DNA of 10,746 nt, from the NCBI GenBank assembly GCA_964652975.1, contig CAZZCN010000089.1, positions 1-10,746 on the forward strand, written 5' to 3'. This document shows positions 6,982 through 10,746 of the stretch, piece by piece. Source of the stretch: CAZZCN01 sp964652975 (GTDB lineage: Bacteria > Bacillota > Clostridia > Saccharofermentanales > UBA5734). The notes under the pieces are model-generated. The model was not told where the DNA came from, ran no database searches, and saw only the letters and a program-made list of their open reading frames with translations. Within the stretch, counting starts at the first letter, position 1. Every line of letters begins with the position of its first letter. Position numbers and translations under genes: made by a program.

Positions 6982-8253
6982 TCAAGCCCCATATTTTTCT
7001 TTAAATTCCTGTAGTTTTAAATGAAGTTTTGACTTTAAATCAGAATACGAAGAATCATAGAATAAATTTTTTAGTTGAGAAGGGTCCTCCAGATTATCAA
7101 AAAGGAATTCATAATATCCTTCGGAGTATGTATATTGATTCGTTCTTAATCCGTTCCATTTATTCTGCACGCCGCCTTCTGCCGCTAAAATGTATACCGC
7201 ATCGGGTGTGTTAATCTCTTCTCCTCTAAATAAATCAGAAAAATCAATCCCATCCATATAATCAGGTTTTTCTATTCCTGCCAAGCCCAAAATACTAGGT
7301 GCCATATCAATGGCAGATATTAATGCATTACTTACTGCAGATTCTTTCACCTCGTTTTTATACGCGACAATTAAAGGAACACGAATCGCCTCTTCGTAAG
7401 GCATACCCTTGCCGCTAGATCTTCCATGTGTCCAAAGCATATCTCCATGATCGCTTGAATAGATTATTGAAGTATTGTCAAGTATGCCTTCTTGCTCTAA
7501 AGTATCAATCAGCCTACCCAGTTCTTCATCTATCGCCGAACAATGAGCATAATATTGTCTGATGTCATCTGCAGCTTCTGGTGTTTGAAACTCTTTACTT
7601 ACCCCTGCTCTAAATGTAATTTCTTTATCTTTGTAATAATCCACCCATTTTTCAGGTGCATCGGTGTTTAAATAACGCCCGTTTCTTTCTACTGCGTGAG
7701 GTGGAAAAATTGATAAGGTGAGCAAAAAAGGTCTCGCTTCCTTGCTGTTTTGTCTTATATACCCTAATGCATCATTCATCTGGCCAGTAGGAGCATACCC
7801 TTCGTATATCTTGTCTTGAGCTGAATTAAAATCATAATATGAGACATTTATACAATCTTCTCCGGTTGTTTGCTGCCAGTAATCATAACCGTATGTAAGA
7901 TTGTTTTTGATAGCATCGGCCCCATTGTATCCGTTATCGTTTAGATGTAATTTTCCAACATATGCCGTCTTGTAGCCATTTCTTTTAAGTATACTGGCAT
8001 AGCTTTCATATTTGTTTGTGTATGCTTGATTCGGGTAATTGGATACAACCAGGTCATCTCGGACCATTCTTCCATTAACAAGGATATTCCTGTATGGAAC
8101 ACAAACGGGACAATTGGAAACACATTGATTGAAAGTCATTCCCATTGATGCCAGTCGTTTCAAATTGGGTGTATAAACATCCTTGTTTACCATGTTAAAT
8201 GCCGAGTATATCTGTTCATCACTAAAAAAATAAATAATATTTGGTCTTCTCAT
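6982..8253 (-). CDS. Type I sulfatase (alkaline phosphatase superfamily), cytosolic
   Basis: This 423-residue sulfatase hydrolyses a sulfate ester, or possibly a phosphonate or phosphate ester as some relatives do. The N-terminal RRPNIIYFFSDEQ gives the first metal ligands (D12, E13 region). The nucleophile motif is NCPVCVPYR, so C51 of CxPxR would become formylglycine and R55 completes the site. GKLHL gives K101 and H103. SSDHGDML (D268, H269) supplies further metal ligands, and GKGMPYEEAIRVPL gives K282 and the usual late motif. Cys-type sulfatases in anaerobes are normally matured by a radical-SAM enzyme, not seen here. There is no signal peptide, so it should act in the cytosol on imported material. 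An in-frame stop at 8274-8272 with no ATG, GTG or TTG before 8253 fixes the start. Tyr replaces the usual Ser/Ala after Pro. The substrate is unknown. Confidence 0.92.
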   Translation of the reverse strand: MRRPNIIYFFSDEQIYSAFNMVNKDVYTPNLKRLASMGMTFNQCVSNCPVCVPYRNILVNGRMVRDDLVVSNYPNQAYTNKYESYASILKRNGYKTAYVGKLHLNDNGYNGADAIKNNLTYGYDYWQQTTGEDCINVSYYDFNSAQDKIYEGYAPTGQMNDALGYIRQNSKEARPFLLTLSIFPPHAVERNGRYLNTDAPEKWVDYYKDKEITFRAGVSKEFQTPEAADDIRQYYAHCSAIDEELGRLIDTLEQEGILDNTSIIYSSDHGDMLWTHGRSSGKGMPYEEAIRVPLIVAYKNEVKESAVSNALISAIDMAPSILGLAGIEKPDYMDGIDFSDLFRGEEINTPDAVYILAAEGGVQNKWNGLRTNQYTYSEGYYEFLFDNLEDPSQLKNLFYDSSYSDLKSKLHLKLQEFKEKYGA

Positions 8254-8262
8254 ATTTTTTGC

Positions 8263-8294
8263 ATGATATAGTTAGCTGCTATATCATAAACTCC
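8263..8294 (-). promoter_or_regulatory. Sulfatase ribosome binding site separated from the ATG by a perfect hairpin
   Basis: The only good Shine-Dalgarno is AAAAGGAG, with GGAG at 8294-8291, 37 nt before the ATG at 8253. Between them lies a perfect 9-bp stem (CTATATCAT 8279-8287 with ATGATATAG 8263-8271, plus-strand reading) and a 7-nt loop. Folding removes 25 nt and leaves an effective spacing of 12 nt. The sequence immediately before the ATG (GCAAAAAAT) holds no Shine-Dalgarno. The dyad could alternatively be a protein-binding operator. Confidence 0.5.
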
Positions 8295-8335
8295 TTTTCT
8301 TTTTCTTTTTATTATTGTTTTCTATAACTACAACT

Positions 8336-8363
8336 ATACTACAGAATTAGTTTCTTGTGTTAA
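8336..8363 (-). promoter_or_regulatory. Possible sulfatase promoter
   Basis: TTAACA (8363-8358), a 16-nt spacer and TAGTAT (8341-8336) form a weak sigma-A-like promoter about 83 nt upstream of the sulfatase ATG. The match is modest and the region is AT-rich, so chance is possible. Confidence 0.25.
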
Positions 8364-8424
8364 TGATATTTATCCCATATGCCAAGTGTATCTAAATAAA
8401 TTAATTGTGTATCAGGATGCAATC

Positions 8425-8456
8425 CTTTGAAGGCGACCTAATGGTCGCCTTCAAAG
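8425..8456. terminator. Perfect 14-bp stem-loop downstream of the DUF4038 gene
   Basis: CTTTGAAGGCGACC (8425-8438) and GGTCGCCTTCAAAG (8443-8456) form an uninterrupted 14-bp stem with a TAAT loop, starting about 90 nt after the stop at 8545. This is the most stable-looking structure in the 291-bp gap. Neither side has a clear T-tract, so it may end or protect transcripts without being a textbook intrinsic terminator. Confidence 0.45.
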
Positions 8457-8544
8457 AGTTCACAGACCTCTTAATGAGTACTTTAATTAACAAATCCATT
8501 GTTTTTGTATGAAAAATCACACTTCACATAATAGTAACTATTAA

Positions 8545-10746
8545 TTAATTCTGATACATATAAAGCACCCAGTCATTGCTGTCAGGCTTTGCAGGAATAA
8601 GCCACTGGCCGCTTGAAGGAATAAGATTTGTGCCTATCGTGGTGTATGCTCCGGTACGTGGATTGAACCACTTTGCTGTGTGTGATACATTATCCATGCC
8701 TTTTAGTGTTCCGGTATTTGTAGTTGCATTGTAGAAATATGCCACATAACGGTCGTTTAAAATACTTGCTACAGAATAGTATGATCCATTATTTGCAAAA
8801 TAACCGGCATCATCAAACCGCGGTGTAAGTTGCCACCAGTTCATACTGTTAAAGAAATTCTTCATATGGGTTCCAAGTTGAGTAGCGGCAGCAAAATCCT
8901 GGCTTGTGGTCCATAAGACCTGTTTCTCGGCAGATGTTACGGTAATGCCCCAGTCTGTTCCATCTGTATCCTCCCAGAGATTTGTATCGTAATACCATAT
9001 GTCCTGGGCACCGTATCCATGGCCGAACATTCCATTAAGATAAGCCGTCCAGCCTTGCATTCTTGCACCGAATTCATTTGTGCCAAGGTTTTGGTACACA
9101 CCCTCATAATTTATCGCCGGTTTCATTCCACTGTTGTTCCAGTAGTTCTTAGGAACATTAAAGTCCAGAATCTGGTTTTTTGCAGGATTCCATTGAGAAG
9201 CAAACCAGCTGTATCCAGCCAGGTTTTTGAATTCAGAGTCGCTGGCCCTGACCAGATTCGTACCGTCCTGATGTCCCGTTTGAGGATGAATATACGGATC
9301 ATAAGTGTGAACGGTGTTGAATACTGTTTTCCAGGGATTGGTGGCAGCAGTAAATGTACCATGGAAATCCTTGTCAACTTCCTGTGCTGTTGTCCATAGG
9401 ACCGGGAATGCCGCATATCTCGCCACCCAGTATCTGGATAGTTTTTCTAAATATTCAGTTGAATAGGTGGCATCTTTTAGTTCTTGAGTGAAGAAAAGCT
9501 GAGAGTTTGCATGCACGAGACCTTTGTCGGCAATATACCTGAATCTGTTGTCCATATCGGCAAACGCCTCCAGGTCGGCTCCTGTCAATCCGTCTCTTAA
9601 GTAATAGGCAGTTTCAAGAGGTTCGGACTGATAAACCGTAAAGCCCTGGGTCACCCGCTTGTCCACCAGCGGTTTAAACATTGTGTCATATGGTTCCTTA
9701 GGCATGGTCCAATGAGTGTCACCGATATAAAAGAAGGGCGTTCCATCGTTGTAAGTTAAATAACGGGAATTGCCTGCAGCTTTAACAAACCCCTTCTGAT
9801 AAATTGGCAGACTTCCGCTATATGGAACACATCCCACAATTCCTTTTTGGCCGTGTAATCCCGTATCTGATGAATTTGAGCAGGAAGTGGTATAATTCCA
9901 GATGCCTTTTGCGGTCGGCGCAAAACGAACCTTCCAGACATTGCCGCCATCCCAGAAAGCCGGCAGTACAATAGTTGTATTGTCAGGTCCTGCAAATGCT
10001 ACATCAAGTGTTACATCCATAAATGGATCACTGTATTCCTTATAGATTTTTACATCATCGATATATATGTTTTGATTTGATGAACCCGGCATGCCATCGA
10101 ACATCAAATTAAAATTTCCTGTCGGGTTAGCGATGTCTCCTGTTGTGACAGTCAAGCTTCCGTTAAACTGCGTCCACTGGCCTGCTGTTATAGAAATGCC
10201 GTCACTTAAATATCCATAGCTTAATCCTGGCAGCAGGAATGAATATTGACCTGCCGTGTCTGAGCGGACAATCAAACTTCCGGTTGTTGTGCTTGGTGAT
10301 AGATCGCTTGCATATACCCACATGCTCACCTTGTATGTTCCCGCACCGTTTGTCTTAATTAGGTTGTATATGTTGTTAGTAGGTGAAAACCAAGTGGTTT
10401 GCGCTCTAGATGAAAGTTTCAATGAATAGTTTCCGCTGTGGGCAACAGTTGATGATGCACTTATTACACCGCCAAGCAATGCCGTCCATCCTGTTGTGCT
10501 GGGTCCTTCAAATGTCCCGTCAGCTCCAGCAGCTGTAAGATACTGCATAGTGGGACAACCGGTGATTGTAAAATCATCAATATAAAGATTCTGAACATTG
10601 AAATCACCAACCAGCTGATCAATCATAAGAGTAAAGTTACCTGTAGTGCCAGCTATGTCTGCAGCAGTAACTGTAACGCTGCCTTTATACTGAACCCATG
10701 TGTTTACAGGTGTTGAAACATATCCGTTGCTGATAATAGCCCAGTT
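8545..10746 (-). CDS. Secreted-type DUF4038/GH140-like glycoside hydrolase with tandem binding modules (5' end outside window)
   Basis: The frame is open through the right edge: 733 residues are visible, and the Met at 10626 is internal because an upstream stretch of 40 codons continues the same fold. Counting from the edge, residues 1-62 are the end of a carbohydrate-binding-like module (WVQYKGSVTVT ... GNFTLMID ... LYIDDFTI). Residues 76-235 are a second copy (QWTQFNGSLTVT ... IYIDDVKIY). Residues 240-320 match DUF5060 (AFWDGGNVWKVRFAP). Residues about 327-625 match DUF4038, as in GH140 apiosidases: DGTPFFYIGDTHW (D343), LWTTAQEVD (E456) and KPAINYEGVYQ (E548), with E456 and E548 as candidate catalytic acids. 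Residues 635-733 are the C-terminal beta domain (WFNPRTGAYTTIG, DWVLYMYQN). It is probably exported, but the N-terminus is not visible. Apiosidase activity is only a family-based guess. Confidence 0.88.
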   Translation of the reverse strand, partial: NWAIISNGYVSTPVNTWVQYKGSVTVTAADIAGTTGNFTLMIDQLVGDFNVQNLYIDDFTITGCPTMQYLTAAGADGTFEGPSTTGWTALLGGVISASSTVAHSGNYSLKLSSRAQTTWFSPTNNIYNLIKTNGAGTYKVSMWVYASDLSPSTTTGSLIVRSDTAGQYSFLLPGLSYGYLSDGISITAGQWTQFNGSLTVTTGDIANPTGNFNLMFDGMPGSSNQNIYIDDVKIYKEYSDPFMDVTLDVAFAGPDNTTIVLPAFWDGGNVWKVRFAPTAKGIWNYTTSCSNSSDTGLHGQKGIVGCVPYSGSLPIYQKGFVKAAGNSRYLTYNDGTPFFYIGDTHWTMPKEPYDTMFKPLVDKRVTQGFTVYQSEPLETAYYLRDGLTGADLEAFADMDNRFRYIADKGLVHANSQLFFTQELKDATYSTEYLEKLSRYWVARYAAFPVLWTTAQEVDKDFHGTFTAATNPWKTVFNTVHTYDPYIHPQTGHQDGTNLVRASDSEFKNLAGYSWFASQWNPAKNQILDFNVPKNYWNNSGMKPAINYEGVYQNLGTNEFGARMQGWTAYLNGMFGHGYGAQDIWYYDTNLWEDTDGTDWGITVTSAEKQVLWTTSQDFAAATQLGTHMKNFFNSMNWWQLTPRFDDAGYFANNGSYYSVASILNDRYVAYFYNATTNTGTLKGMDNVSHTAKWFNPRTGAYTTIGTNLIPSSGQWLIPAKPDSNDWVLYMYQN

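Larger units (their letters stand above)
8254..8544. other. 291-bp intergenic region between DUF4038 gene and sulfatase
   Basis: It holds the 14-bp stem-loop, a weak promoter candidate, a purine-rich tract on the minus strand (AAAAAGAAAAAGAAAAGGAG) and the hairpin-bridged ribosome binding site. I see no small gene with a credible start. The separation suggests the sulfatase can be transcribed independently of the gene upstream. Confidence 0.5.

Noticed and set aside
9019..9399. A 126-codon plus-strand reading frame
   Set aside because: It is antisense to the conserved catalytic domain of the DUF4038 gene, has no recognisable domain and no convincing ribosome site.
8545..10626. Taking the Met at 10626 as the true start of the DUF4038 protein
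   Set aside because: The frame continues without a stop for 40 more codons to the edge, and those codons encode the front part of the same binding module. The start lies outside the window.
1..10746. CRISPR array, tRNA, rRNA or riboswitch
   Set aside because: No regularly spaced direct repeats, no cloverleaf with a TTC arm and no recognisable riboswitch core were seen in the non-coding stretches.

Overview
The window looks like a piece of a low-GC, Gram-positive anaerobe of the Clostridia. The evidence is AT-rich intergenic DNA, AGGA-type ribosome binding sites, a near-consensus sigma-A promoter, and a cytosolic cellobiose phosphorylase that closely resembles the 811-residue Clostridium thermocellum-type enzyme. 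All four real genes lie on the minus strand. Both outer genes run off the window. I see no tRNA, rRNA, CRISPR array or intact mobile element.

Layout in transcription order, right to left. (1) Positions 10746-8545: the 3' part of a large modular, probably secreted glycoside hydrolase. It has tandem carbohydrate-binding-like modules, then a DUF5060-like domain, a DUF4038/GH140-like (apiosidase-like) catalytic domain and a C-terminal all-beta domain. (2) Positions 8544-8254: intergenic, with a perfect 14-bp stem-loop and an unusual leader for the next gene. (3) Positions 8253-6982: a leaderless (cytosolic) type I sulfatase with a Cys-type active-site motif, CVPYR. (4) Positions 6981-6441: a 540-bp AT-rich intergenic region. 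It carries a strong promoter, two LacI-type operator-like sites 126 bp apart, a terminator-like hairpin pointing the other way, and a 26-codon reading frame that may be a relic. (5) Positions 6440-4005: cellobiose phosphorylase (GH94). (6) Positions 3964 (or 4003) to 1: a secreted giant of at least 1321 codons, open at the left edge. It has a signal peptide, a right-handed beta-helix, two beta/gamma-crystallin domains with four intact calcium-type motifs, and four discoidin (F5/8C)-like domains.

Taken together this is a carbohydrate-utilisation locus. Extracellular multimodular proteins would bind and cut plant or other complex polysaccharide. A cytosolic sulfatase would remove sulfate (or a similar ester) from imported fragments, and cellobiose phosphorylase would turn cellobiose plus phosphate into glucose 1-phosphate plus glucose. 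The phosphorylase and the giant beta-helix protein are spaced as one operon, and its promoter appears to be controlled by a LacI-family sugar repressor encoded outside the window. The true polysaccharide substrate cannot be read from the sequence. The most novel-looking items are the giant beta-helix/crystallin/discoidin protein, the paired operators, and the hairpin-bridged ribosome binding site of the sulfatase.
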